NCBI GenBank assembly: GCA_025370075.1
Contig: CP073016.1
Span: 2,480,001 to 2,544,000 of the forward strand
Direction: 5' to 3'
Length of the DNA stretch: 64,000 nucleotides
From: Chryseotalea sp. WA131a
GTDB lineage: Bacteria; Bacteroidota; Bacteroidia; Cytophagales; Cyclobacteriaceae
Shown here: piece by piece, positions 51,715 through 61,222 of the stretch
Numbering within the stretch: the stretch's first letter is position 1
Layout of the letters: each line of letters opens with the position of its first letter
The notes under the pieces: generated by a model
What the model was told of the DNA's origin: nothing
The model's input: only the letters and a program-made list of their open reading frames with translations
The model's database searches: none
Made by a program: the position numbers and the translations under genes

Positions 51715-53058
51715 ATGCTGTTGAGAAAGCCATTAAAATTCTTTTCGTACACACTAGCAGTGATTGCACTGTTAGCGATTTCCTTAATTGCACCAATCGA
51801 TCGCACACCCCTTGAAGAACAAAGTTTCTACCAAGAAATGATGAAGGAGTTGGATACGCTTCGGCTAAAAAAGTACCCGGCCACTAAAAAATTAATAATT
51901 GGATGGAGCGAATTCAATATCACCCCACATTATTCCATGCCCATGGCGGGCTATACGCCAAAAGATAAATTCGATAGCGTACACGATTCGTTGTTCTGTC
52001 GGGTTTTGTATATAAACAATGGAGGTATTCAATCGTTTATCATCTCCATGGATTTGATGCTCTTCCCCCCGATCCTCAAACAAAAACTAGATGAGTACGT
52101 AGCGCAATACAAAAAAAATTACTTTTTGTATTTATCTGCCACCCACACGCACAGTGCCATTGGTGGATGGGATAAAAGTTTGGTAGGTAAATTTACCATT
52201 GGCAACTATCACGAAAAATGGGTGGAATCAACCACTCAAGAAATTATCAAGCAACTGGAAATTGCCAAACACTCTTCCCTTCCATCCTCTTTATACTACT
52301 GGGAAACTGATGCGAGCGAGTTAGTACAAAATCGATTGGATAGAAATGGCAAAACCGATGGCTGGCTGCGCGGAATTAAAATGCTACGGCAAGATAGCAG
52401 CCGCGCCATCGTTGCAACATTTAGCGGCCACCCCACTACCCTTGATTTGCTGGGTACAACCTTGTCGGGCGACTACCCAGCAGAATTGGTGAAGCAATTC
52501 AAACAGGGGGGTTATCAATTCGGCATGTTCATGGCGGGCATGGTGGGCAGTCACCGGATTGTTGGCTTTGAGGGAGATCAGTTTCACAAAACCGATTCCA
52601 TCGCCAAAATATTGGCCACCAAAATAAACCATTCAAAACAGTTTACCATGAACTCAGATTCTGTTAGCATCATTACCAGACACATCCCGATTCAGTTTGG
52701 TCCATCACAATTACACTTTGCCAAAAACTGGAAGGCGCGCAATTGGGCTTTCTGTTCACTCCTTGAACCGTTGAAAGGTGAGTTTACCTATTTACAAATC
52801 GGCAATATCATCTTCATGGGCACACCGTGCGATTTTTCGGGAGAGCTTTATGCCGATGCTGATTTTAATAAATGGTGCGAGCAAAACAACAAGCACCTTA
52901 TTATCACCAGTTTCAATGGCAATTACATTGGCTATGTTACCGCTGATCAGCATTACGATAAAAACGAAGAAGAGGTGATGGCACTCAATTGGGTGGGGCC
53001 CTCTTTCGGAAGGTATTTTACAACGTGCATTCAAAAAATGGTATTGAAGAATGAATGA
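51715..53058 (+). CDS. Neutral/alkaline ceramidase-like protein
   Basis: 447 residues with an N-terminal membrane anchor or signal (FFSYTLAVIALLAISLIAPI). IIGWSEFNITPHYSMPMAGY is the typical N-terminal strand of the neutral ceramidase family; YLSATHTHSAIGGWD holds the zinc His pair, and ATFSGHPTTLDL another His. The catalytic Ser loop is less clear. The family's C-terminal Ig-like domain is absent. Bacteroidota make sphingolipids, so ceramide hydrolysis is plausible; other amide bonds are possible. Confidence 0.75.
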   Translation: MLLRKPLKFFSYTLAVIALLAISLIAPIDRTPLEEQSFYQEMMKELDTLRLKKYPATKKLIIGWSEFNITPHYSMPMAGYTPKDKFDSVHDSLFCRVLYINNGGIQSFIISMDLMLFPPILKQKLDEYVAQYKKNYFLYLSATHTHSAIGGWDKSLVGKFTIGNYHEKWVESTTQEIIKQLEIAKHSSLPSSLYYWETDASELVQNRLDRNGKTDGWLRGIKMLRQDSSRAIVATFSGHPTTLDLLGTTLSGDYPAELVKQFKQGGYQFGMFMAGMVGSHRIVGFEGDQFHKTDSIAKILATKINHSKQFTMNSDSVSIITRHIPIQFGPSQLHFAKNWKARNWAFCSLLEPLKGEFTYLQIGNIIFMGTPCDFSGELYADADFNKWCEQNNKHLIITSFNGNYIGYVTADQHYDKNEEEVMALNWVGPSFGRYFTTCIQKMVLKNE

Positions 53059-53117
53059 CTTATCGCTGGTAAAGCCATCAAAAATCAGTATAATTGAAGC
53101 TTAATTTTACAGGTTAA

Positions 53118-55067
53118 ATGTCATCACCTACACTTGCCAATCAATCCAAATCGCTTCGACTAAATCTTTTAGAAGAAACCCGCTTCGAAAAACTTCCGGT
53201 AACGGTTTACAAAGATCAACACGTTGCCTCCAAAGTAGTGGCGCAGCGCATCGCCAGCCTCATCCGACAAAAGCAAAAAGCTGGAACCTTTGCCATACTT
53301 GGGTTGGCAACAGGCGCCACCCCGGTGGGCGTGTATGCAGAATTGGTACGCATGCACAAAGAAGAAAACCTCAGCTTCCAAAACGTGATCACGTTTAATT
53401 TGGATGAATACTTCCCTATGCAACCCGAGGCAGCACAAAGTTATGTGAGCTTTATGGGCGAGCACCTGTTCAATCATGTAGACATTCAACGCGAAAACAT
53501 TCACATACCCGATGGCACGGTATCGAAAGAGCAAATTGCCACCTTCTGCTTAGAGTACGAGCGAAAGATTGAATCTCTCGGTGGATTGGATATACAAATA
53601 CTCGGTATCGGACGAACAGGCCATATTGGTTTTAACGAACCAGGCTCTGCACCCAACTCAGGCACGCGCTTGGTAACATTAGATGACCTTACCCGCAGAG
53701 ATGCTGCCCGCGACTTTGGCGGTAAAGCAAACGTGCCAACGAAGGCGATTACCATGGGCATTGGCACCATCTTCAAAGCCAAAGAAATCATTTTGATGGC
53801 TTGGAGCAAGAAAAAAGCGTCCATCATCAAGAAAGCAGTGGAAGGCGAAATCTCTGGTGAAGTGCCAGCTACCTACTTGCAGCTTTCCCAAAATATAGAA
53901 TTTGTATTGGACGAAGATGCGGCCTCTGACCTCACCCGTTTCAATATCCCCTGGTTGGTGAAAGATTGCGTGTGGGATGAAGCTCTCATCAAAAAAGCGG
54001 TGATATGGCTTTCTGGGGTGGTAAAAAAGCCCGTGCTGAAACTCACCGAAGAAGATTACAACAACCACGGCATGGCGCAGTTGGTGGTAGAGCGTGGCTC
54101 TGCGTATAACATCAACATCCATATCTTCAACAAGCTGCAGCATACCATCACTGGTTGGCCAGGAGGGAAAGCGGGCGCGGATGACTCGCAGCGACCCGAG
54201 CGTGCCAACCCTCCACAGAAGAGAGCCATCGTCTTCTCTCCGCACCCCGATGACGATGTAATCTCCATGGGAGGTACGTTTATTCGGTTGGTAGATCAAG
54301 GCCATGATGTTCACGTAGCATATCAAACATCTGGCAATACTGCGGTATGGGATGATGACGTGCTTCGCTATATGGAGTTTGCTATTGACTACTCTGACAG
54401 TTTGGGTACAGACAGTAAAAAACTGAAGGCCGTGTATGCGGATGCCCGTAGCTTTATTGAGAAAAAGCAGCCCAACCAAACTGACTCGCAAGAGATACGA
54501 AATGTAAAGGCCTTCATCCGCAAGAGCGAAGCGATTGCAGGCGCACGATACGCAGGGTTGAAAGACTCCAACATTCACTTTATGGCGTTGCCATTTTACG
54601 AAACGGGCAAAACAAAAAAGAACCCCGTTTCGCAAGTAGATGTTGACCTGACGATGGAACTGTTACAAAAAATTAAGCCGCATCAAATTTTTGCCGCAGG
54701 CGATTTTGCCGATCCCAACGGAACGCACATTGTATGCTTCAAAATCATTACGGAAGCCTTGGCGAAACTGAAAAACGAAAGCTGGACAAAAGACTGCTGG
54801 CTGTGGATATACCGTGGCGCGTGGCACGAGTTTGAAACACATGAAATTGAAATGGCCGTTCCGTTATCACCACAAGAAGTGGAGCGCAAGCGTTACGCCA
54901 TTTTCAAACACCAATCACAAAAAGACCGGCCTGTGTTCCCTGGCGATGACGCACGCGAATTTTGGCTACGTGCCGAAGAGCGCAACCGCGAGACCGCACA
55001 AAACTATGACAAACTTGGACTGGCGAACTACGAAGCAATGGAAGCGTTTGTGAGGTGGAGGTTTTGA
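53118..55067 (+). CDS. nagB: Glucosamine-6-phosphate deaminase fused to a LmbE/PIG-L domain
   Basis: 649 residues. Part 1 (about residues 1-260) is NagB: LGLATGATPVGVYAELVRMH, VITFNLDEYF (general base Asp), LGIGRTGHIGFNEPGS. It converts glucosamine 6-phosphate to fructose 6-phosphate and ammonia. Part 2 (about residue 370 on) is a LmbE-like deacetylase: AIVFSPHPDDDVISMGGTF with the zinc motif HPDD, and GDFADPNGTHIVCF with the later His. The two-domain form is usual in this phylum and could remove the acetyl group and the amine in one protein (inference). No other amino-sugar genes nearby. Confidence 0.92.
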   Translation: MSSPTLANQSKSLRLNLLEETRFEKLPVTVYKDQHVASKVVAQRIASLIRQKQKAGTFAILGLATGATPVGVYAELVRMHKEENLSFQNVITFNLDEYFPMQPEAAQSYVSFMGEHLFNHVDIQRENIHIPDGTVSKEQIATFCLEYERKIESLGGLDIQILGIGRTGHIGFNEPGSAPNSGTRLVTLDDLTRRDAARDFGGKANVPTKAITMGIGTIFKAKEIILMAWSKKKASIIKKAVEGEISGEVPATYLQLSQNIEFVLDEDAASDLTRFNIPWLVKDCVWDEALIKKAVIWLSGVVKKPVLKLTEEDYNNHGMAQLVVERGSAYNINIHIFNKLQHTITGWPGGKAGADDSQRPERANPPQKRAIVFSPHPDDDVISMGGTFIRLVDQGHDVHVAYQTSGNTAVWDDDVLRYMEFAIDYSDSLGTDSKKLKAVYADARSFIEKKQPNQTDSQEIRNVKAFIRKSEAIAGARYAGLKDSNIHFMALPFYETGKTKKNPVSQVDVDLTMELLQKIKPHQIFAAGDFADPNGTHIVCFKIITEALAKLKNESWTKDCWLWIYRGAWHEFETHEIEMAVPLSPQEVERKRYAIFKHQSQKDRPVFPGDDAREFWLRAEERNRETAQNYDKLGLANYEAMEAFVRWRF

Positions 55068-55136
55068 AGCGAATTTATGACTTTGCTATAATGATTTTTT
55101 GAATAGGTTTTCTGTTCTATTCATTGCCAACTATAA

Positions 55137-55403
55137 ATGAGTGGTAATATCCGTATGATTAGATATGAATTTTATGTGGCAATATGCACTGTAGTTATAT
55201 TTCAGTTTGCGCGCGGTTTCAACAATAAATGGGCGAATAGACAATTCGAAAAAATCAAGGATGATAAGTTAACTTGGACTTGGCTTAAAATCTTTAAAGT
55301 ACCCGAGACTAAAGAGAACTTCTTCAAATTTGCGAGAATCATAAGTGCGATGGTTATTATGGCTATGATTTTTAATATTGTTTTGTTGATTATTAAGAAC
55401 TGA
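55137..55403 (+). CDS. Small membrane protein, unknown
   Basis: 88 residues (or 82 from the ATG at 55155). Two hydrophobic helices at the ends (YEFYVAICTVVIFQFARG and IISAMVIMAMIFNIVLLII) enclose a charged middle rich in K, W and F. No family seen. The amino acid composition looks like a real protein, though no clear promoter is visible; it may be transcribed on its own. Confidence 0.55.
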   Translation: MSGNIRMIRYEFYVAICTVVIFQFARGFNNKWANRQFEKIKDDKLTWTWLKIFKVPETKENFFKFARIISAMVIMAMIFNIVLLIIKN

Positions 55404-55529
55404 TGAAACAATGAACAACTCACATTCTTATCTATGATCTGCTCCTGTACAAATATCTTCCACCAACGGCTTGCTAAAGCACTATTTCATCCCTATTTTT
55501 AATCACTTTAAATTTGACTATTTCTAGGG

Positions 55530-57269
55530 ATGCCCGATTTACAAATCAAAAAAAATCCTAAGACCTACGATGTATGCATTGTAGGCTCAGGTGCTGGTGG
55601 AGGCATGGCCGCCTATGTATTGGCCAAAGCTGGGGTAAAGGTTGCCTTGCTAGAGGCCGGCCCGCTATACGACCCCGCCAAAAATGTAACTCAACTAAAA
55701 TTTCCGTATGAATCTCCTCGCAGGGGTGCGAGCACATCATTTCGCCCTTTCGGGGATTTTGATGCAGCCTATGGCGGATGGGAAATTGACGGTGAGCCTT
55801 ATACCCAAAAAAATGGAACCAAGTTCGATTGGTTTCGCTCACGTATGTTGGGAGGGCGCACTAACCACTGGGGAAGAATTTCTTTGCGCTTTGGCCCCAA
55901 TGATTTCAAACATAAAAGCATTGATGGATTAGGTGAAGATTGGCCGATTGGCTATGACGATGTTGCACCTTACTATGATAAAATAGATAAACTGATCGGT
56001 GTGTTTGGCACGAAAGAGGGAATCTACAACGAGCCAGACGGAATATTTTTGCCCCCACCAAAGCCTCGCTTGCACGAGTTGTTTGTGAAAGATGCCGCTA
56101 CCTCACTTGGTGTAAAAGTCATTCCCTCTCGCCTATCGATTCTTACACAAAAAATAAACGATGAGCGGGGTGCTTGTTTCTATTGCTCACAGTGTAACCG
56201 TGGTTGCACCGTGTACGGTGATTTCTCGTCATCCTCAGTGCTCGTAAAACCTGCTATTAACACGGGCAATGTAGATGTGATCGCCAATGCCATGGCGCGC
56301 GAAGTGTTGACAAACGAAAAAGGAGATGCTACAGGCGTATCGTATGTAAGCAAAGACGATATGCAAGAGTATCAAATCAGCGCAAGAATTGTAATCTTGG
56401 CTGCCAGTGCGGGAGAGTCGGCCCGGTTGCTGCTGAACTCAAAATCGGCTGCACATCCCAACGGATTAGCCAACGCCAGTAATGTAGTGGGTAAATATTT
56501 GCACGACAGCACAGGTGTGGCCATGGGCGGTGTGCTACCAAAGTTGTTCAATCGAAAGCGCTACAATGAAGATGGTGTGGGTGGTTTGCATTTGTATTCT
56601 CCTTGGTGGCTCGATAACAAGAAATTAAATTTTCCCCGCGGTTATCATATTGAATATTGGGGAGGTATGGGTATGCCGAGCTATGGATTTGGCGGTGGCA
56701 TTCAAAATTTAAATGGAAAATACCCGGGCGCAGATGGAAGAATGAAACCAGCCGGAGGGTACGGTGCATCGCTGAAGTCAGATTACAGATTTTATTACGG
56801 TGCAAGTTTTGGAATGGCCGGTCGTGGTGAAGCGATTGCGCGAGAAGATAATTATTGCGAGATCGATCCGAATGTGGTGGACAAGTACGGCATTCCTGTT
56901 TTACGTTTTCACTACAAGTGGAGCGACTACGAAATTCAGCAAGCCAAGCACATGCAGGAAACCTTTCAAGAAATCATCCACAAAATGGGTGGTGATATTA
57001 CGTGGGGAATCAAAGGTGCGGAAGACAATTATGGACTGGAAACACCGGGAAGGATCATTCACGAAGTAGGCACCGTGCGCATGGGCAACGACAAAAAGAA
57101 ATCGGCCTTGAATGCGTTTAACCAAGCACATGATTGTAAAAATTTGTTTGTGGTAGATGGCGGCCCCTTTGTATCGCAAGCTGATAAAAATCCCACATGG
57201 ACGATCCTCGCCCTTTCCATGAGAGCCAGCGAGTATATTATTGAAGAGATGAAGAAACAGAATCTCTGA
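55530..57269 (+). CDS. GMC-family FAD-dependent oxidoreductase
   Basis: 579 residues. N-terminal FAD site DVCIVGSGAGGGMAAYVLAK and ALLEAGP, the GMC signature GGRTNHWGRISLRFGP, a Cys-rich loop CFYCSQCNRGCTVYGDFSSS, and the C-terminal active-site block HEVGTVRMGNDKKKSA and NLFVVDGGPFVSQADKNPTW. These oxidise sugars or alcohols. Next to it is the gluconate 2-dehydrogenase subunit 3-like gene, its usual small subunit, so the pair forms a dehydrogenase. No signal on this protein: it would cross the membrane with the Tat-type partner. Confidence 0.93.
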   Translation: MPDLQIKKNPKTYDVCIVGSGAGGGMAAYVLAKAGVKVALLEAGPLYDPAKNVTQLKFPYESPRRGASTSFRPFGDFDAAYGGWEIDGEPYTQKNGTKFDWFRSRMLGGRTNHWGRISLRFGPNDFKHKSIDGLGEDWPIGYDDVAPYYDKIDKLIGVFGTKEGIYNEPDGIFLPPPKPRLHELFVKDAATSLGVKVIPSRLSILTQKINDERGACFYCSQCNRGCTVYGDFSSSSVLVKPAINTGNVDVIANAMAREVLTNEKGDATGVSYVSKDDMQEYQISARIVILAASAGESARLLLNSKSAAHPNGLANASNVVGKYLHDSTGVAMGGVLPKLFNRKRYNEDGVGGLHLYSPWWLDNKKLNFPRGYHIEYWGGMGMPSYGFGGGIQNLNGKYPGADGRMKPAGGYGASLKSDYRFYYGASFGMAGRGEAIAREDNYCEIDPNVVDKYGIPVLRFHYKWSDYEIQQAKHMQETFQEIIHKMGGDITWGIKGAEDNYGLETPGRIIHEVGTVRMGNDKKKSALNAFNQAHDCKNLFVVDGGPFVSQADKNPTWTILALSMRASEYIIEEMKKQNL

Positions 57270-57359
57270 TTTAAGAATTATGATTTAAGATGTAAGATTT
57301 AAAAACAAGGCAGAAGCGCAAAACAAAAATCGTACATCTTAAATCTAACATTAAAAAAT

Positions 57360-58016
57360 ATGGACAGAAGAAAATATTTAAAAACCCTCGCAGTTGGCAC
57401 GCTTTCAACGGGTGTGTTGCTGCAATCGTGCGATACACCCAAAAAGGAGGAAGCACCAGATTTGAGTAAAGTCACAGGTGGTTTTGATCGACAACCAGAT
57501 GAGATCTCGCACTTCAAAAAAATCTCGGCAGAGAAATTCTTTGACGAGCATGAGATGAAAACCATTACCATTTTGGTGGCCATCATCATCCCAAAAGATG
57601 ATGTTTCGGGTAGTGCCACCGAAGCAGGTGTTCCTGACTTCATCGAGTTCATCGTGAAAGACATGCCGCGACATCAGACCCCCATGCGTGGTGGTTTGAA
57701 GTGGTTGGACATTCAGTGCATGAAGCTTTACACAAAAGCATTTAGTGATTGCACACCAACTCAACAAATAGAAATGGTAGATGAGATCGCCTTCCCTGAA
57801 AAAGCAAAACCTGACATGACGCAAGGCGTGGCCTTCTTCAATTTACTTCGTGATTTAACGGCTACCGGATTTTACACGAGCAAAATCGGATTGGCTGATA
57901 TGGGCTATGTAGGTAATAAGCCCAATCAGTGGGATGGCGTTCCGCAAGAGGTACTGGATCAATACGGGTTGAAGTACGATGAACGGACGTTAGCGGAGAG
58001 TGTGAAGTTTAGTTAG
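57360..58016 (+). CDS. Gluconate 2-dehydrogenase subunit 3 family protein
   Basis: 218 residues. The start DRRKYLKTLAVGTLSTGVLL is Tat-like (RR-K-YLK) and the C of LLQSC is a probable lipidation site, so the mature protein hangs on the outer side of the inner membrane. The fold ends with the Gluconate_2-dh3 helix bundle: HEMKTITILVAIIIPKDDVS, GVPDFIEFIVKDMPRHQTPM. It carries the folded GMC subunit through the Tat route by hitch-hiking in known cases. It starts 90 bases after the GMC gene, across a repeat-like spacer. Confidence 0.88.
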   Translation: MDRRKYLKTLAVGTLSTGVLLQSCDTPKKEEAPDLSKVTGGFDRQPDEISHFKKISAEKFFDEHEMKTITILVAIIIPKDDVSGSATEAGVPDFIEFIVKDMPRHQTPMRGGLKWLDIQCMKLYTKAFSDCTPTQQIEMVDEIAFPEKAKPDMTQGVAFFNLLRDLTATGFYTSKIGLADMGYVGNKPNQWDGVPQEVLDQYGLKYDERTLAESVKFS

Positions 58017-58182
58017 GTAATTTGGGGCTTAGGGTTTAAGGGGAAATTGGGAATTAGTGGTTGGTAAGTGTTACTTGATTTTAAGTCTTACAACTACTAT
58101 CTCCTACTTCCTAGAATGTCAGACGTTAAAGTTCAGAGTCAAAATTGTAAATCTAAAATTGTAATTCGTAAATCCTTTAATT

Positions 58183-59619
58183 ATGAGCAACTCATCTTCA
58201 CAAAGTCGCAGGGCATTCTTAAAGTCGTTAGGCCTAGCAGGTGCAGCCTTTACCATATTGCCACGTCACGTATTGGGTGGTAATGGTTTTGTAGCTCCCA
58301 GCGATACGCTGTACATAGCTGGCATTGGAGCTGGCGGCAAAGGGTATTCAGACTTAACCGGTTTTGCGGCCAACCCAAAAGCAAAAATTGCCCTTCTTTG
58401 TGATGTGGACGATCGCATGGCCGTAAAAGCCCGTGAGAAATTTCCCGAGGCAAAATATTACCGCGATTTTCGCGAGATGCTCGACAAAGAAAAAGGCATC
58501 GATGCCGTATCCATATCCACACCCGACCACACGCACGCAGTGGCTACCATGGCGGCCATCAATCGTGGCAAACATGTGTACGTACAAAAACCACTGACGC
58601 ATACCATCTATGAAGCGCGCATGCTATCTGAAGCGGCTAGAAAAAATAAAGTAGTCACTCAAATGGGAAATCAGTTTTCTTCTCATGAAGATGTGCGCAA
58701 AATGAAAGAGATGGTCGATGCCGGATTAATTGGAAAAGTGAAAAGCGCTGTTGCGTGGACCAATCGACCAGTATGGCCACAAGGCATCCCCACTCCCAGT
58801 GGCAAGCATGAAGTGCCGAAAGAACTGGATTGGGATTTATGGCTCGGCCCTTCAAAATTTATTGATTTCAATCCAGCTTATGTACCCTTTAATTGGCGCG
58901 GTTGGTGGCAATTTGGAACAGGCGCATTAGGCGATATGGCTTGCCACGTGTTAGATCCATTTTTCAGGATTTTACCTGTTGATTTCGCCAATGAGGTAGA
59001 GTGCAGCGCCACTACCAATTGGGAGGGAATTTTTAAAGAAGCCAACTATTCAGACTGCGCCCCTTCTTCGTCTATCATCCATTTTAAGTTTCCTAAAAGG
59101 GAGGGCAAAGGTGATATCAAATTAACCTGGCTTGATGGTGGTCTGCTGCCCGAGCGACCCGAAGAGTTATTGCCCAACGAACCAATGGGAGATGGAAGCA
59201 ATGGCATTATTTTAGAAGGAACAAAAGGCAAATTAATGGCTGGCTGTTACGGACTAAAGCCTACACTGCTCCCCACCAAGCGAATGACTGAGGTGACCAT
59301 GCCAAAGGCGAAATTACCGCGCGTACCGGGCAATGAAGCCGGGCACTACACGCAATGGGTAGATGCCTGCTTGAAGGGTTATGGCCAAATGGAATTGAGC
59401 TCTGCCTTCGATTATGCTGGCCCGCTTACCGAAGCCATATTGATGGGTAACCTCGCCATCCGCAGTTATAATCAGCGTAAGATGAATGCCGATGGAAAGG
59501 GCTATACTTTCCCTGGTCGTAAAAAACTTTTGTGGGATGCAAAGAATATGAAGATTACCAACTTTGATGAAGCCAACGCCTTTGTAAAAAGTGAATATAG
59601 AAGTGGGTGGAGCTTGTAA
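58183..59619 (+). CDS. Gfo/Idh/MocA-family oxidoreductase, Tat-exported
   Basis: 478 residues. N-terminal Tat signal SRRAFLKSLGLAGAAFTIL, then the Rossmann fold IAGIGAGGKGYSDLTG and ALLCDVDDRMAVKAREKFPE. DAVSISTPDHTHAVATMAAI and VYVQKPLTHTIYEARMLSEA (EKP-type motif with Lys in QKP) mark the family. The C-terminal domain has GTGALGDMACHVLDPFFRIL. Such exported enzymes act on glycosides or sugars in the periplasm with a tightly bound nicotinamide cofactor. It may work with the GMC dehydrogenase before it, as the three genes face the same way with short spacers. Confidence 0.92.
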   Translation: MSNSSSQSRRAFLKSLGLAGAAFTILPRHVLGGNGFVAPSDTLYIAGIGAGGKGYSDLTGFAANPKAKIALLCDVDDRMAVKAREKFPEAKYYRDFREMLDKEKGIDAVSISTPDHTHAVATMAAINRGKHVYVQKPLTHTIYEARMLSEAARKNKVVTQMGNQFSSHEDVRKMKEMVDAGLIGKVKSAVAWTNRPVWPQGIPTPSGKHEVPKELDWDLWLGPSKFIDFNPAYVPFNWRGWWQFGTGALGDMACHVLDPFFRILPVDFANEVECSATTNWEGIFKEANYSDCAPSSSIIHFKFPKREGKGDIKLTWLDGGLLPERPEELLPNEPMGDGSNGIILEGTKGKLMAGCYGLKPTLLPTKRMTEVTMPKAKLPRVPGNEAGHYTQWVDACLKGYGQMELSSAFDYAGPLTEAILMGNLAIRSYNQRKMNADGKGYTFPGRKKLLWDAKNMKITNFDEANAFVKSEYRSGWSL

Positions 59620-59640
59620 AAGAGTTTCATGGTGATAATG

Positions 59641-60011
59641 TCAACGGATTGTTTTACCCGATTGATAGGCTTGTTTTTTTTCAACGTTTCGGTTCACAAT
59701 ATTCTGGATGTCTTCGCGGGTTAAGTTGTTTCCATCATAAAGCAGTTCACGGATTTTGCGGATGATGGAGTCCATTTGGTTGGTCGATAGGGTTAGGGCA
59801 TCGAACAGTTATTTGTTCTTCCACCGAAGTGACTTCTTTACTAAAGCAAAATCAATCCAGCGCCCAACACATTCAAGGGGTTTAATATGTGAAGGGAAAT
59901 CGATGGCAAGTCCACAAACGCTTCTTCCAATAAAAAAAAGAGAATTGCGCAGAATGCAAATAGTGCAACCTGAATTCCTATGAGAAACCAATTACCGAAC
60001 GAAGCAATAAT
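59641..60011 (-). pseudogene. Decayed minus-strand gene in a 404-base gap
   Basis: No intact gene lies between 59620 and 60023. On the minus strand one frame (59844-60011) gives a hydrophobic segment, IQVALFAFCAILFFLLEEAF, ending in two stops. A second frame (59641-59808) gives a good-looking C-terminus, LFDALTLSTNQMDSIIRKIR and LLYDGNNLTREDIQNIVNRN, ending in TGA at 59641. A frame change and stops separate them. They may be parts of one broken gene; I do not recognise the family. Confidence 0.4.
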
Positions 60012-60023
60012 TTAGAATCCATA

Positions 60024-61187
60024 ATGAAAACCAAATATGATGTAATCGTACTCGGAGTGGGCACCATGGGCGCGGCCGCTTGTTATTACCTAAGCAAGCA
60101 AGGCGTTTCTGTTTTGGGCATTGAGCAATTTGAAATTCCACACGACCAAGGCTCGCATGCAGGGCAAAGCCGCATTGTCCGCAAAGCATATTTTGAGCAT
60201 CCCGACTATGTACCACTCTTGCACCAAGCCTATCACAACTGGCAAGCATTGGAAAAAGAAACAGACGTTCAACTGTATTATCAAACAGGTTTGTATTATG
60301 CGGGTGCTTCGCAAAATGAATTGATCAAAGGGACGAAACTTGCTGCGCAACTTCATCACATTCCGTTAATTGATATTCTTCATCATCCGGAACAAAAGCA
60401 CTCTACGTTTCAAGTCCCTCATTACTACGAGCAATGGCTAGAACCCGAAGCAGGTTTTCTTATTCCCGAACGAGCCCTCTCGCTGTTTGCAGAACAAGCC
60501 ATTCAGCAAGGTGCAACATTACTTACCCGTCAGCGCGTAAAAGAATGGAAAAAAGTGGGTGATGAAATTCACGTTTTCACGGATAAGGAAAAATACGTTG
60601 GCAAGAAATTAATCATTTGTGGAGGTGCATGGAATGGACAGCTCATTCCTAACTTATCATCACATTTAAAAGTAACCCGACAAGTAATTGTTTGGCTACA
60701 GCCGAAGAGGTGGCAAGATTTCACGTTGGGAAACTTTCCGTGTTGGTTGATTGCCGATGAGAACATGCCCGGTTCGATTTATGGTTTTCCTATTGTGCCT
60801 GCCAGCAAATTGGGAGGACCTTTGGGATTAAAGGTTGCCTACCATCATCCTGGACTTCCCTCCAACCCCGATCATGTAAATCGCTTAGATACTGAGACGG
60901 AAGTGAATCAATTATTAACAACCGTGCAAAAATATCTACCCTCTGCCATCGGTAATGTGCTAAGTGTAAAAACCTGTCTGTACACTTATTCTCCCGATGA
61001 GCATTTCATCATCGACCAATTGCCTGAATACAACAACCAAGTTACTGTTGCAGCGGGCTTTAGCGGACACGGATTTAAATTTGCTTCGGTGGTGGGCGAA
61101 GTTTTAAGTGAGCTTTCGCTGGAAGGAAGAACAAAGCAGCCCATCGATTTTTTACGCATGAACCGATTTAAAAAGAACAATTCATGA
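60024..61187 (+). CDS. N-methyl-L-tryptophan / monomeric sarcosine oxidase-like (SolA family)
   Basis: 387 residues. VIVLGVGTMGAAACYYLSK binds FAD; SHAGQSRIVRKAYFEHPDYV is the family block near the active site; C318 in VKTCLYTYSPDEHFIID sits where the FAD is covalently attached in monomeric sarcosine oxidase, and VAAGFSGHGFKFASVVGEVL closes the site. It oxidises an N-methyl amino acid to the primary amine, formaldehyde and H2O2. Family assignment is sound; the actual substrate (sarcosine, N-methyltryptophan or other) is not. Confidence 0.88.
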   Translation: MKTKYDVIVLGVGTMGAAACYYLSKQGVSVLGIEQFEIPHDQGSHAGQSRIVRKAYFEHPDYVPLLHQAYHNWQALEKETDVQLYYQTGLYYAGASQNELIKGTKLAAQLHHIPLIDILHHPEQKHSTFQVPHYYEQWLEPEAGFLIPERALSLFAEQAIQQGATLLTRQRVKEWKKVGDEIHVFTDKEKYVGKKLIICGGAWNGQLIPNLSSHLKVTRQVIVWLQPKRWQDFTLGNFPCWLIADENMPGSIYGFPIVPASKLGGPLGLKVAYHHPGLPSNPDHVNRLDTETEVNQLLTTVQKYLPSAIGNVLSVKTCLYTYSPDEHFIIDQLPEYNNQVTVAAGFSGHGFKFASVVGEVLSELSLEGRTKQPIDFLRMNRFKKNNS

Positions 61188-61222
61188 GTGCAACATTTCA
61201 CTTATACGATCTAAGGTTGAAG

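Noticed and set aside
53679..54635. 318-codon minus-strand frame antisense to nagB-LmbE
   Set aside because: Long only because the opposite strand is a high-quality coding gene; translation has no recognisable fold, and the sense protein matches two families over its length.
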